A DNA stretch of 64,000 nucleotides from Harmothoe impar (taxonomy: Eukaryota > Annelida > Polychaeta > Phyllodocida > Polynoidae), in the NCBI GenBank assembly GCA_947462335.1, contig OX381710.1, positions 24,831,772 to 24,895,771 on the forward strand, in the 5' to 3' direction. Both the position numbers and the translations under genes were made by a program. Under the pieces are notes generated by a model, which saw only the letters and a program-made list of their open reading frames with translations, searched no databases and was not told the DNA's origin. Shown piece by piece: positions 12,506 through 24,645 of the stretch (position 1 is its first letter; every line of letters begins with the position of its first letter).

Positions 12506-13299
12506 GAGTAAGATGGTGTACTGACTGTAGAGAGGCAATGGACAGGTCATGTATTACTAGGTGAGGGGAGGGAGGCAACATTTACGTATCCACGTACGGC
12601 CATTAGCGCCTACCAGCAGGGAGATCCCTCTCTATGTCTATGCAACCATGCATCCCCATGAGTGGACGGTGCACAAAAACGGGGGAGGGGTTAGTTTGCA
12701 GCTCATTTATGGGTTCGCGAATCACACACAAAATGTCATCATCTAACATGTATCAACCAAGACACCCACCAGGATTAAATGAATGTTCCTAACGCGTTAT
12801 CTTCTCATGTCTGCACACCTCCTGTTTTATCCTGCTTGTAAGTTTGTTATCTTTTCTCTATATCACAGTGTCTCTCTGGTTGCTATGCTATTCTTCTCTT
12901 TATCTATGCTTTATGACCTTACTTTTTTGGTCTCCTGTTCTCGATATAAATTGGATTGGGACTACCTGCTCCGACCTTGCACAACCACTGAATGCCTTAT
13001 TGACAAGGCTCACTATGCTTATGTATATGTGTATAATTCCCCGCCCCCCATTGTCACGACCCCGCCCTCATTGAATTTCTTCTCTTCTTTGTCTGCATGG
13101 TCTGCATACCCTCTGTCTCCCTGTCCATGTCTATCTATCTGTCTGTCTTGCTCTCCCTATCCCTCTCACCATCTGTCTGCCTGTCTACTCTCTGGTCCCT
13201 TCCAATTTAAATGATTAAATCCACCCTTCACAGTTCCACCCTTACAGACACCGGGTAATCCACCAGCCCGTACAGCAACGCTACTTTCCCTGCATGTGC
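12506..13299. other. Gene-free interval
   Basis: Nothing coding is supported. The 13080-13200 part is a degenerate pyrimidine-rich (CTGTCT/CCCTC) tract. The open frames at 12783-13214 include this low-complexity sequence. Confidence 0.45.
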
Positions 13300-13460
13300 C
13301 TTTGATTTTTGGAGCACGATATATCTGCAATAAAATCCATTAATTCCGGGCCTAATTATCACGGCTCCAGCTCTCAGGCCGCCCGCCGCCCGTCGGCAAT
13401 GGGTCCCCGGGAGGCCCTTAGGAGCTGCTGTGTGAGCTGCTCGGAAACAGCTCACACCTA
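13300..13460. promoter_or_regulatory. Candidate cis-regulatory block with homeodomain-type motifs
   Basis: A compact non-repetitive block contains GCAATAAAATC, CCATTAATTCC and GGCCTAATTATCA within about 60 bp, followed by GC-rich sequence and two GAGCTGCT-type motifs. Such clustering of TAAT cores is common in developmental enhancers. Conservation cannot be judged from one sequence. Confidence 0.25.
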
Positions 13461-14033
13461 CTCCCCGAGCACGTCCTGGCTCCCCCTCGACTCTTACTGC
13501 GTCTCTGTTCCAAGTTGATGTATTCTGTCAGCATTGTAGAGTCATTGGTGTCAGGATGGGTTGGTGGCAGATCACCTTGCCCACAACTTAACCCGTTAAG
13601 GACGGCATGTGGCCCTAAGGTAGATAGTGCGTTTCGGACCGTAACCAAAGCTAACATTAACGTTTTATCTCAAAATCAATTACTCATACCTCTATTTTTA
13701 TATCATTAAGATTAAAGTGAAAACAAGATACTTCTCTAATATAACGGCGGACAAAAGAATTCCATTTATAATGCGAAAGGAGAGGTTGAGACAGAGGTAC
13801 AAAAGCTAACAAAGATAACGGGTGTAGTGGGTACTCTGTGGGAGTAGTTCACACCCTCCACAGGCCGGGTCCCAGACGGCTCATAGAGCAGCTCCCCCAC
13901 ACCCTGAGCTGCTCCGGCTCCTGCTACTGCTGCTGCTATATTGAGCCACTCACACCCTGCCCGAGTTACTCACCTTCATCCCAGCTCACAGACCAGATAA
14001 GACCCCCGGCCTGCAAGTACATTTTGTACCCAA

Positions 14034-14190
14034 CCTAACCCTTTAATGATAACCCACAATGTATTCATAAGATGCCTTGGCAGTGCTGCATTCATGCATC
14101 AAGTCGACCCTATGGCGCCGATACATCCCCGAAGGGTAGCATGATGCGTTGGATTATCATGGCGACAATATTGCTTTAAATGGCTACCAA
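14034..14190. mobile_element. piggyBac-like foldback miniature element (diverged)
   Basis: It begins ctaaccctttaat, holds the family core gtgctgcattcatgcatcaa, and ends in tttaaatggcta. Confidence 0.55.
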
Positions 14191-14199
14191 CGGCTTACC

Positions 14200-16800
14200 C
14201 GGTAGCTTCGGATAAATAAATATATCCGTTTAGGTTCCACTTTCTAAATGATTTTAGCTATATTTGTCATTTCTCATTCATCCATTGCACCCCCGCCGTG
14301 TCATGTACATGTAGATGTACCACAATTATGTATCGGTACATTTGCAACACAACTCATAGACGTGGTGACCTCGTAAAGGACGTCCTAGTACACCACCAGG
14401 CAGCACCTTATACGTTGTGCACTCCAGTCAACCCGCAGTAGCTATAAATACCCTTTATTCTGCTCGCGTCCACTCACAAGAGCCACTCAAGATGGGTCTG
14501 CTGTGAACGTGATCTGTGGGTAACTAGCCACTGAATGGTCCTGGAGGGTACACTGGATGGACAACAAGAGGAATCTAGGCTCTAGGCTCGGCAACATGGA
14601 CATTTCTGGTGGCCTAGGATGAACAAAAAAAAGGTAGTGACACAGGATGTAAAAATACCGGTATACGGAAAATATTTTTGTATCTAATCGACAGGGGATA
14701 GGAGATATGAACCCCCCATCCCCCCATCTCATCCCCAAATAAAAGCCGCTCCCGTCCAGGGCCCCAGGTATGGATGGCGAGGATACACACACAGGAGTGA
14801 AAGGGCTGGGCGGAGGCAGAGATCGGGGGTATGTTGTGATTGCCAGAAGTGTAAGTAGTACATAAAAAAATAGCCAGCATTAGAAAATGCGGGGAAATGT
14901 GACAATACATATGAGGCATATACGTAACTTTACTACCAAGAAACCTCCATTGGGAACAGGCAATATTATTAGACTATCCTGGACAAGAGCACTTACCATG
15001 GCCACGAGGTAGAGGAGACCTGGTTTATGAGGATTTTAGCAAGAGAAAGTAAGAATCATTGATTTGATGCGTGGGTGGCGAGGGGGTGTATTACATGTGG
15101 GTGGGTGGTGGCGCAGCATGTCGTATTCTCAGGACCCCCCGTCCCCCCTTGCTGTTTACACGGGATGACGTTACATTTCACGCCGTCCCCCCGGCCCTAA
15201 GTCCCAACACCACCACCCCCTGTTTGCCTGCTGTTTCGATCCCCTCTCCTCCCCCACCTCCCCCAGTTCCTCCCACCTGCCTAGTACAACCACCAAAACA
15301 CCAATAATGGCCAGGTCATTTAGTAGGCAATATGGGGATTCTACTTGTAGAAGGGGTGGGGCTCAAAACTATATATACAAGTATATGGGGGTAGGGGGTC
15401 ACGAAATATAATAGAGGCGATACTAAAGACAACAAGCTCAAGATAGGGAGAGGCAATGAGATCAATGGGATCCATTTTGCTATTTCAGACCATAATTGAA
15501 CTTATGCAGTCATTTGACATATACGACTGGCAGGGCTATAAGAAGGAGGGCTGGGCCTATTTTAAACTTGAAGATAAAGGGGGTACACTTGATGAGGCAA
15601 ACAGAAATTCACCTCTGTAAGAGGGAAATACCCAGTCCACCACCCCACATCTCCAACATCGGTGAGTGGCACACTGGTCCTGCATACACCTGGTGCATCC
15701 CATCCACAGCCTCTGCCGATCTCCAGACCCAGGTCAGGGTTAACCCTGTGGTGACAACATAATGCTTTAATGCGCTCTGCCCTCTGTCTTCACGATGCAT
15801 GACGAGGCACGAGGTGATTCTGAAAGTAAAGAGGATGCGATCAGTTAAGATATCTGTCGTAGAAAATATACCACAGCTACGGAAAGAAGTAACAGGAAAA
15901 CAATACAACTTAATTTTATGCACACCAGTATACACAGGCTATACTTTATACAATGCTATTATGTTCTCTTATGTACTCATTTTCTCCTGGTGTTATTCTC
16001 AGGAAAGTATCTAGAGTTCAAGCTCCACTACACAATGTAGAGATGTTCCAAAATGCATTTTCTAAATTTTCCTCCTAAAATTGCCAGAACTGATGCCGTC
16101 ATATAAAAATATATTCTTAGAAAGTACCAAATCTGATTCAAACCTCAGACCTAACATGCATCTATGCGCGATAAGCGATCCCCCTGCACCATCCACCCGT
16201 ATGGCATTATAATAACCCAAACACAGCCTCCATGTTAATGTCCAACTGTAAGCCGAAGCCAAATATTACCACCCACTGCTTCAAAGAAGGACCACAGAGT
16301 GGGGTCGGTCGGCCGCACAGAGGGGCTGCAAAGCTGCAAAGTGGGCTGCAAAGTGGCAGGGCTTGGCCTCAGGGTCGTTCATAATAAAGGCAGTGGTTGG
16401 GAGCAGCTCAGGATGGGTAGGGCGGGGGGGGGGGGGGGCTCACAGCAAGCACCTCAAGTAGGTCATTGATGATACACGGTGAGCACTTAGTATGATGATT
16501 AGCGGTGCCCATCATGATTGGGGGGGGGGGTGAGCTGGGATGCTACTCCCCCACCCTATCCCTCCACCCTCTGTACCAATACACGACCAGTCACTGTCAG
16601 TGTCACCCCTACCTGCTCTACTAGAATGCATCTCCCACCAGGTGATAACACTACCTAGGAATGGATGGATCCAGGGATTTTATGTTGATTGCTAGAATTA
16701 TTTTCATCTGCCATTCAACTCAAACTCAAACTCATGAAGACGTGGCCCGACTCCTCTTGCTCTTTAATAGACCCCCACCCCCTCTTCAAATTCGTGGGTC
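14200..16800. other. Gene-free interval
   Basis: I see no supported gene. It holds a half copy of the piggyBac-like element (about 15737-15800), G-runs at 16421-16440 and 16520-16531, and one GAGCAGCTC motif at 16401. Open frames here have no splice context or domain resemblance. Confidence 0.45.
15737..15800. mobile_element. Half copy of the piggyBac-like foldback element
   Basis: Only the left arm is present: ttaaccctgtggtgacaaca, then taatgctttaatgcgctctg and cttcacgatgcatga. Confidence 0.55.
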
Positions 16801-16808
16801 CTACTCTT

Positions 16809-16882
16809 CAGGTAGTGGCACGGTAGTAGGGGTTCACTTCCTATGCAGTGGATCAGTGGTTCAAGCCCTGAGTAAGGCTAGG
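16809..16882 (+). repeat. tRNA-like (possible SINE) sequence
   Basis: An A-box-like TGGCACGGTAGTAGG (from 16816) and a B-box-like GGTTCAAGCCC (from 16858) are 42 bp apart, close to the spacing inside tRNA genes. The arms do not fold into a complete cloverleaf by eye, so this is at most a tRNA-derived SINE fragment. Confidence 0.25.
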
Positions 16883-17558
16883 GCACATACCTAGCCAAAG
16901 GGTATACCGGTATATACTGACAGTCTGCAAGGCGCTGGAAACATGACGCTACGTATATTACCAGTGCCTATGAAACCAGTGACTACGACCTTACATGCAG
17001 AGGGTTCATCAACCTGCGGGACATGAAGTATACCTCCAGCAGCCGTGGGGAGGCAGGCACTTGACATGAGGCGTGGAGTAGTGGTCGTGGGAAGGGTCCA
17101 GGTGGGTCCCGCCCGCCTCCCCAGCCAGCCACCTACCCCGCCACCATCTACTCCTTTTCAGACCCAGCTCACTTGAAGGCTTAAATGCATGGAGACCACC
17201 AGCAGTCATCGATCCTACCCCCCCCCCCCCCCCCACACCCACCCACTCTCTACACCCACCTGCCCCACTCACTGCCCCAACTCCTGCCGTTTACTCCCTG
17301 AAGCCAAACCAAACAACCACCCTGAGAGAGACTATCACCCCCACTCCCCACTCCAACACACACACACCATCACACATGGTATTTTCTGCAGACTTGCCCA
17401 CAGTCTTTGATTGTCCATTAATGGGTCTAGTCATGAGTCTACAGACTATTACTCCATGTCAGAGGCAGAGGAATTACAGGAGATCCGACGCATGCAGGCA
17501 GTGTGATGTCGGCGGACAGGAGGTCATAATAGTATCGGGCTGACCTAAGACCTGACTG

Positions 17559-17625
17559 TTAAACCCTTTATGGGCTACATAATGCTTTGATGTGTTATGC
17601 CCTTGTATTATGACTACAAATGTGA
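17559..17625. mobile_element. Half copy of the piggyBac-like foldback element
   Basis: The left-arm sequence ttaaaccctttatgggctac, then ataatgctttgatg and ttatgcccttgtat, is present without the right arm. Confidence 0.5.
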
Positions 17626-18789
17626 CAAAGTATATAGTGATGAAGGTGAAAAGACCGAATGGAGATGGTTGGAGAAACCCTTGGTTAGTTTAGTGAATGC
17701 AGGAACATGAGAGCCCCTGTAAGTGGCCGCTATGTGAGCAGGGATGGGTAAACTATAGATTACTGATATTAGGTTAGAGACTGCAGTCAGGGGTCCTCAT
17801 CTATTTTGACCTCGTATTAAAGATTGTGAGAATAAATTATTCATATATAATGTGCCATTATGGTTATGTATCTAATATTACATATCCCTTCTTACAGCGG
17901 AATGTACTGGAAGTTAATAGAACATATTATAAAGTTCAACCATCTCCTTCTGACGTTGCAGATCATCTATATAAGAGAGTGGGTTGGAGGTGGTGGAGAG
18001 GCTGGTAGGGATGATGGGGGAGGCCTCCCTCCCCCAGGGTACCGTTGTTTCCCTCCCTCTACACCACAATAAAATCATTACCTACAGACCCATTGCACTT
18101 AAGGCCCACAGATCGGATGGCTCTCCTCCCTCCTCTCCTCGATTGGCGTCGTGTTTTCCGGGTCCCTGCCCCCAACTGCCGATCCAATGAATTGTTTTAT
18201 GTGATGCTCTCAGCGTCTGGAAAAAGAAGATGGAGACTCTCACACCACGTTTTGTGGCCCTCACACCCACGCCGCCCGTCACTGTTTTAGCTGACCGTAG
18301 CGGCGATAAAGTACGGCCATAAAATGACGGCGATTGCTGCGGTTTTTGACTTGTAATTGGTGGGAGGGATCATTATATATTCATGGGAGCTGGGTGGGGT
18401 TGGGGGGGGGGGGTTATGAGATTGATGTCTGCCAACAGAATATAGAGCTTAATGTGAGATGATAAATAATCAGAGTCCGTTAATGGTAAGTATGCTGTTA
18501 TTTATAGGGAATGCTGGGAGTATGTTAGCTGCAAATGGATGACTATATTATGGCATTACAATGGCAGTGCTGTCCAATATAATTGAAGAAGAACATCTTG
18601 CAGGGGTCTTCATGACAATAATCCTTATCTTATACTAATCCAACCAAGATCACATGATTGGCTCGTAAAAGTCAACTGGAACGGATAGGAATTACTAATA
18701 CAACCCCACGAAGCACCTGCTCAAAATTAATGGTCAGCTCATATATCAACTGTCGAAAGTGCAAACCACTAACAATTTAAGAAAGTATC
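17626..18789. other. Gene-free interval with possible regulatory block
   Basis: No gene is supported. The stretch at about 18290-18400 (gccataaaatgacggcgatt, then gacttgtaattgg) is non-repetitive and carries Hox-like ATAAAA and TAATTGG motifs. It might be a regulatory element. The rest looks featureless. Confidence 0.35.
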
Positions 18790-19345
18790 AGAGAGCTGGG
18801 CACACAACAGCTGACGGAGAAGCACAGAGAAATTCACAGAGCAGTACACAGAGCAGAGCACAGAGCAGTACACAGAGCAGTGTATAGAGCAGTATGCAGA
18901 GCAGCTCACAGAGCAGCTCACAGAGCAGTACATGGTGCAGTACACAGAGCAGTACACAGAGCGGTACACAGAGCAGTACACAGAGCGGTACACAGAGCAG
19001 TACACAGAGCAGTACACAGAGCAGCTCACAGAGCAGCTCACAGAGCAGTACACAGAGCGGTACACAGAGCAGTACACAGAGCGGTACACAGAGCAGTACA
19101 CAGAGCAGTGCACAGAGCAGCTCACAGAGCAGCTCACAGAGCAGTACACAGAGCAGTACACAGAACAGTACACAGAGCAGTACACAGAGCAGTGCACAGA
19201 GCAGCTCACAGATCAGTTCACAGAGCAGTACACAGAGCAGTGCACAGAGCAGTACACAGAGCAGCTCACAGAGCAGTACACAGAGCAGTACACGGAGCAG
19301 TACACAGAGCAGTACACAGAGCAGTACACAATAGTACAAAGAGCA
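18790..19345. repeat. 12-bp minisatellite (CAGAGCAGTACA / CAGAGCAGCTCA)
   Basis: About 44 tandem units of a 12-bp motif alternate between CAGAGCAGTACA and CAGAGCAGCTCA, often in 24-60 bp higher-order patterns. A multiple of three in length keeps several reading frames open on both strands (up to 206 codons), but they encode only monotonous SVYCSVYC or TQSSTQSS-type repeats. The unit contains the GAGCAGCTC motif that is dispersed over the whole window. Confidence 0.95.
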
Positions 19346-19439
19346 ACTCACCAACCAGAGTACAATGTGAGGTAACTCACAGAGCAGACTACTATATGTG
19401 GCTAGCATAAAAGAAAATGGACCATGTCGAGTAGCCTAT

Positions 19440-19775
19440 AGAACATCACATAGAACAGCCTAAAGAGCAGCCCCTAGAACAGCACATAGAACAGCCTACA
19501 GAGCAGCCCCTAGAACAGCACACAGAGCAGGAATCGAGCAGCCCCTAGAACAGCACACAGAACAGCATACAGAGTAGCCTACAGAAGAGCACATAGAGCA
19601 GCACATAGAGCAGCACATATTGCAGCCAACAGAATAGCACAGATAGCAGCATACAGAGAAACACACAATGTAGTACATAGAACTGCCACCATAGAGCAGT
19701 ACCCAGAGCAATACGAAGAGCAGCCCACAGAGCTTACAAAGTAATTCATTGAGCAGCTCACAGAGCAGCTCAGAG
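19440..19775. repeat. Degenerate relative of the 12-bp minisatellite
   Basis: Units such as agaacagcacacagagcagc repeat irregularly every 12-20 bp. It is a decayed extension of the array just upstream, separated by about 95 bp. Confidence 0.75.
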
Positions 19776-20765
19776 CACCTGGCACCGACCGTAACCCACA
19801 CCTCCCACTATTGACGGAGAGCTGCTCAAGCTACGCGGGCCAAGGTCAGGGGTCAAGGCCGTCAATGAGTTGGAGGTCATTATGGATGCACCAGACATGC
19901 GCAGAGGGTGGCGGGAGCAGCTCAATACTGATCAAAGTTTGATCAAACGATCTGACCTGCTCCCCGCTTGTCCGTGTCCTCATCTCCCGTCCAGGCAGTA
20001 GGTCGACCTGAGGCCAGCCCATAGCCGTGCGTTTCACGTTACATATGGCCAGAGTGGTTACGACAGTTATGGGTAATTTATTCTTTAATCATTTGAGCTT
20101 AGAATATGCTTGAATCTTTACAGATGAGTGGCAGAGATTTGGTTTAAATTTAAGTTCAGAATAATTATATTTTGAAGATAAAAAAAGATGGAAATATAGT
20201 TTGAGGTCGTCTCTGTTTTCTCAGCTCATGTTGTGACGCATGAAGCACCCTATGTGACTTGGCCTAACCCTTTCTGGACGTTCTAGGTGTGTGGGGAGGG
20301 GATGATTGGGTGGGGACAGGACGGAATGAGGTGAGGGGTGAATGTATACAGGTCTAAGAAGGCATATAGCGGGGTGATAGGGGGAATAGATTAAACCAGG
20401 CAGTGGGTGATTGGGGCAAGTGCTATCAGATGATAAGGAATGTTTGAGGTGTGTGGGAGATTGGGGGGTGCACCGGGATCAAACGGTGTTCTTATGATGA
20501 GGGGGTAGGGTATCGTAAGCTACCTGACGCCCCCTATAGGTACCAGGGTATGTTCATGGAGGTGACGGTGGTTGAATCTATGATGCGAACAGAAGACAGA
20601 AATCCTCCACTACACACAGTGAGGGAATGGATTTGACATGCCATATCATAACGTATATCACTATAACACGGAGAGCATTGTATTGCTAGACTAGCAGGGC
20701 TGGGATGACCTCGGAAAATTATGGGGCAATGGCATGTACATTGTATTATGGGATGGGGGCAGTTA

Positions 20766-21245
20766 CACTGTTAGAAGTAAGTACTGTAGCTGTACAGCTG
20801 TACAGTATAAAAGGAGGTATTTTTGGTATCCAGTACCGCATACTGTACAGCTACACTCATCTACTGTAGAACACCTCACACAGGAGATCGTGGGTTCAAA
20901 TCCCACTTTGACACAGTAGACACTACTGTTGTTTATCTATAGAAAATCTAAATTATACACATGTGCATATTCAAAATTAATATTCACTAACTAACATTTC
21001 TATGTCAATATAGGTGGAAATGCATGTCAACTGGGTCAAATGAAAAGAACTGGGTCAAATGAAAAGAAAAACGTATTTCTCAATGTGCCAAGTTTAGACT
21101 CTAACCCATGATCGCTTGTGTGTGGTGTTCTACAGTAGGTGAGTGTAGCTGTACAGTATGTGATACTGGAAACCAAAAATACCTCCTTTTATACTGTACA
21201 TCTACAGTTTATCTCGCTGTGCAGCTACACTAACTTCTGACAGTG
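20766..21245. mobile_element. TA-flanked foldback element with ~130-bp arms
   Basis: CACTGTTAGAAGT (20766) is inverted as acttctgacagtg (ending 21245) with one mismatch, and TA borders both ends (20764-20765 and 21246-21247). The arms continue as inverted copies of gtacagtataaaaggaggta, the tRNA-like block and gtagaacacc. The termini (CACTGT, TA duplication) resemble those of the 7250-8027 element, suggesting the same superfamily. No coding frame is present. Confidence 0.75.
20842..20913 (+). repeat. tRNA-like sequence inside the foldback arm
   Basis: GTGGG-TTCAAAT-CCCAC (20890-20906) is a perfect 5-bp stem with a 7-nt loop, as in a tRNA T-arm, and contains the B-box GGTTCAAATCC (20893-20903). 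Upstream, ctactgtagaacacctcaca, then caggagatc, resembles the D-arm to variable-loop portion of a tRNA, with A-box-like sequence about 44 bp before the B-box. No acceptor stem pairs, so it is a tRNA-derived remnant rather than a working tRNA. Confidence 0.4.
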
Positions 21246-21771
21246 TAGGTGCAACGTTATTGTAGCCAAATGTACAAGGGCACATATATAGAGTATACAT
21301 AAGGACAGGGACACACAGCTGAAACCCACGCCAAGGCTTCATGTATCATGTCCCCCAGCCCCCATACCACTTTAACCCCGAGCACACTGCACCTAATTGG
21401 CCGTCTAAACGCCCATATGTCGGCCGTCAGTTGTGGAGGCACCATCTCGTGCCCAGTGTCAAATGTTAAATACTTGTGGGGTGGTGAGTGGAAGGTTCTG
21501 GGTGGGTGCTGTCAAGCAGGCATATATACAGGTGGGTTAGAATGGTGTACAGGTGTGTGTGTGTGTGTGGGGGGGGGGGGTTGTGGTCAATGGTCTGTGA
21601 GGGTGGTTTACCTCGGTAGGCATACATGTGGTAGGGCCAGGGGCTCGTCATGATGTGGAAGGGAAAGAGGTGGAAACTGTAACACTATAGGGGCGTTTTT
21701 CATCTTTAGGATGGCAGATGGTAAGCCTATGTGTGTAGCAACAGACATGTAGTAGGGATAGACCCAGTGTA

Positions 21772-22055
21772 TTAACCCACTTAAGGGCAGGATAGTGCTG
21801 TTATGCGCTTTGCCATCTTTTGTTGGCACGATGTACGAACCCAGTGGGCACAGAACATTGAATCAACATTGATAAGTGGTTGTCAATGCTGATTCAACAT
21901 TGATTCAACTGAATTTTGTGCCCACTGGGAATGTATCCCATGCGAGGAGTGTGGCATTGCTGTAATCATGCATCAGCCTCATACATGGTCGATACACTCT
22001 CGATTGGGTTGGCATGATGATGACATCATATAGAGATAAAGCCTTTAAGCAACAT
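21772..22055. mobile_element. piggyBac-like foldback element interrupted by another insertion
   Basis: The left arm (ttaacccacttaagggcagg, then tatgcgctttgccatctttt) and right arm (atcatgcatcagcc, ggcatgatgatgacat, gcctttaagc) are separated by an inserted 90-bp element at 21840-21929. Confidence 0.65.
21840..21929. mobile_element. 90-bp palindromic element, ends CCCAGTGGGCACA
   Basis: CCCAGTGGGCACA at the left is exactly inverted at the right end (finishing 21929). The interior consists of repeated TTGAATCAACATTGA-type palindromes. Elements of this CCAGTGGGCACA plus GTTGAATCAAC type are widespread in animal genomes (my recollection). It is nested in an older element. Confidence 0.8.
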
Positions 22056-22852
22056 CTTATCCTTACATGGTTAGGGCTGTCCATGTTCTTCTGGGTATTC
22101 AACATGTCTATCTATCTCTAGGCATATCCTTTATTTTAAATAATGCTTTCTATTCCACCTCCCATACTCCCCTGCTCCCTATTAGACCCTTTCTCATTCC
22201 GTCCACAAGCAGGTAACGTTCATTTTTTGTTGTTGTTTAAGCTTAGTCACACAATTCCCATGATTTAGTGTGACTGCTGAACCTTTGTTATTGAGTTATA
22301 TCTTGCTGTTGTTACTTTACTACTATAGTTAACAAGTAGGGGCTCTTATGTATGCATTTATACAAATACAACTGTAGGGTGGATTGTAAAAAGTTTCTAC
22401 CTTTTACCTACCCTATCCTTTTGCTGCTTTGCATGGGATCCAATGATGCCAGCATGGTCCATCGTCATCTGCCATATATTATGTCACCTCCAATTCGGAA
22501 ATATGTAAGATAAATATCCATCCCATGTCCTGAGTACTCTCTTTCTCATTGTCTTTATCTGAATCAGTCTCAATACCGTTTTAACCTTATTTCTATTAGA
22601 GGCTGATTGCCTATCAAGTCCTGCCTCAGGGGTTTACAGTGCTGAGCCTGTTGTCCATTGGACACCCTGCCAAAACCCAGATGGATCCGTCCCTCCCCCC
22701 ACCCTGCTCTGCCCCCAGCCCCAGTGCAGCCTGGGTAATCTGCAGTCTCCCCTGGGAGCAGATTAGCCCCCCGTCACCTGGTGGCTGGTTTGTGAACTAG
22801 AGGTAAATATACAATGGATGGGGATGGCTCTTTTCCTGGTAAGCACAGCCAT

Positions 22853-23065
22853 CGAAATAAAACGTTGAATCAACGTTCAAACCAACGTAGAATTGATATT
22901 CGATTGAAAGCTAAATACCCTGACGTCCTTTAGCAGTATCATTCTAAAATTGGAACACTCTGAATTGTTGTAAAATCGCAAAGTTGTTTCAGAATTGGTT
23001 GGAATGTATGAACGTTGCTTCATGATTTCAACGTTGTTCCAACATTATTTTGATTTTGAAACGGA
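22853..23065. mobile_element. Diverged relative of the GTTGAATCAAC element
   Basis: The left side has aaataaaacgttgaatcaac then gttcaaaccaacg. The right side has the approximate inverse (gatttcaacgttgttccaac, then attattttga). Terminal CCCAGTGGG is missing or eroded. Confidence 0.5.
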
Positions 23066-23279
23066 AACCTCATTTCTCTACGTTAAAAAAACATAACATT
23101 AATAGCAGACAGAAGGATACAGCTATAAGAAGAGAGAGAGGGAGAGAGAGAGACCCGAAGACCTTGAAAGTGACATGGCAGGATTCCAACCTTGTATCAA
23201 CGTTATCTCAGCCACCCCGTTTTTAGGAGAGAGGGGAGGAGAGACTTGACTGACTCTGTGTGTCCCAGTGGCTACCAGA

Positions 23280-23518
23280 TTAGCCCTTTAAATGGCAACA
23301 TACTGCGTTAATCCAGTAAGAAATTAATCTCCATGATTCGTTAATGCAATCCTATCAAGTATCTCGCCAGTGATTCATTGATATATCGTGCCTACCATAA
23401 TAATTGATACAATGCCGAAGGTAAAGCATAATGCATGAATGCAAATTTAGTGAGAAGACTTGCCGCCCAAAGGGGATAGCGTATTTAAGGAAGCACTATG
23501 TGGTCCTTAATGGTTAAT
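23280..23518. mobile_element. piggyBac-like foldback element (long copy)
   Basis: It starts ttagccctttaaatggcaac and ends gtggtccttaatggttaa. Internal gcataatgcatgaatgcaa belongs to the family. The right end is followed by the family's TTAA. Confidence 0.6.
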
Positions 23519-23610
23519 GTGGTGTGTCTGCAGGTCTAGACGCTGGCACTAATAGCCCGCTGCCCATTGTGTTCAGCTCTGTCACAGGTAGCCTAATTCC
23601 TACTGTAATA

Positions 23611-23790
23611 CAGTCAACTCCCTCTAATGTGGCCACCCTTGGGACTATGAAAAAGTGGCCGCATTGGTGGGGTGGCTGCATTAGAGGGGGTCATTTTCTG
23701 TACATTGTAGTATGTCTGGGACTATGAAAAGTGTCTGCATTAGAGGGATTGGCTGCACTGGAGGGGTGGCCGCTAAGAGGGAGTTGACTG
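23611..23790. mobile_element. 180-bp TA-flanked element, TIR CAGTCAACTCCCTCT
   Basis: CAGTCAACTCCCTCT at the left is mirrored by AGAGGGAGTTGACTG at the right, bordered by TA on both sides (23609-23610 and 23791-23792). The interior repeats the phrase gggactatgaaaa with tggccgcatt/ctgcattagaggg. It is non-coding. Confidence 0.8.
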
Positions 23791-24245
23791 TACTAGACGA
23801 CACCTGAGAGCGTTTTGTGTAGAGGTTATAAATATCTCTACTCGAGTTAAACCCTGGGTCTATTTACCGGTTTAGAAATCAGCTGAGATTCTCCCCTACA
23901 TTCTCAGAAGAGGTTGTGTCTGGACCTATCTCCCTCCCTCTCCCCCTCTTTCTCTCTCTGCCGTCTCCAACCAAGCTCCCCTCTCACTCTCTCGCGCTCG
24001 TTCTCTCTGTGGTTGATGGCGCAAGTTCATACGTTCAGATCAAAATTGTCAACAGAGCCGACACGTACAATATCTGCCCTGTGAAGGCTGTATGCGATTA
24101 TAACATGTAAGCCTCCATAATCTCATCTGAAATTGTCATTATGAATGCAAATCTCCTGTTATATAAGGTCAGTTCTAATGACTACTCATCTGGCCAGCTA
24201 ACAACCATAATTATCATGACCTCTGTATTATCGCCGATTTCAGTA

Positions 24246-24340
24246 TTTAAACTCTTTAAAGACGGCAATACGTTTTGATACACTCATGCCTCAAGCGCTA
24301 TGCGGACCCAATACAAAGTGCATTTTACATGTATAGTAGA
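24246..24340. mobile_element. Fragment of the piggyBac-like foldback element
   Basis: aaactctttaaagacggcaa, then tacgttttgatac and tgcggacccaatacaaagtg, are remnants of both arms with most of the middle lost. Confidence 0.4.
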
Positions 24341-24548
24341 AATAACGTAGGATATGACGTGGGGGGGTTGTAAGAAAGAGTAAGTAGTATATGAAAATAC
24401 TGCCTAAAGAGCCATACGGTATGGTCGCATGCATAATATCGCCACCTCCTTGTACATGTATATGTAGCATAGTATGATAATGTATACCCCATGTTTGCTA
24501 CCCCTCATTCTTCCCACACCTTACCTACACCAATTGCAACCACTTCCT

Positions 24549-24645
24549 GCCTTTAAGGACCGCATAGTGCTGTAATACGCTGTCCTTTGTCGCCATGATG
24601 CAGGAATGTATAGCCCCGGCGAGCCCTGGCGAGAAAACCCTTTAA
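24549..24645. mobile_element. Half copy of the piggyBac-like foldback element
   Basis: cctttaaggaccgcatagtg, then ctgtcctttgtcgccatgat and gccccggcgagccctggcga, is the left arm up to the centre, followed immediately by aaaaccctttaat. Confidence 0.6.

Noticed and set aside
18769..19410. Frames up to 206 codons on both strands
   Set aside because: All lie in the 12-bp tandem array. A period divisible by three keeps frames open. Products are monotonous and lack flanking exon signals.
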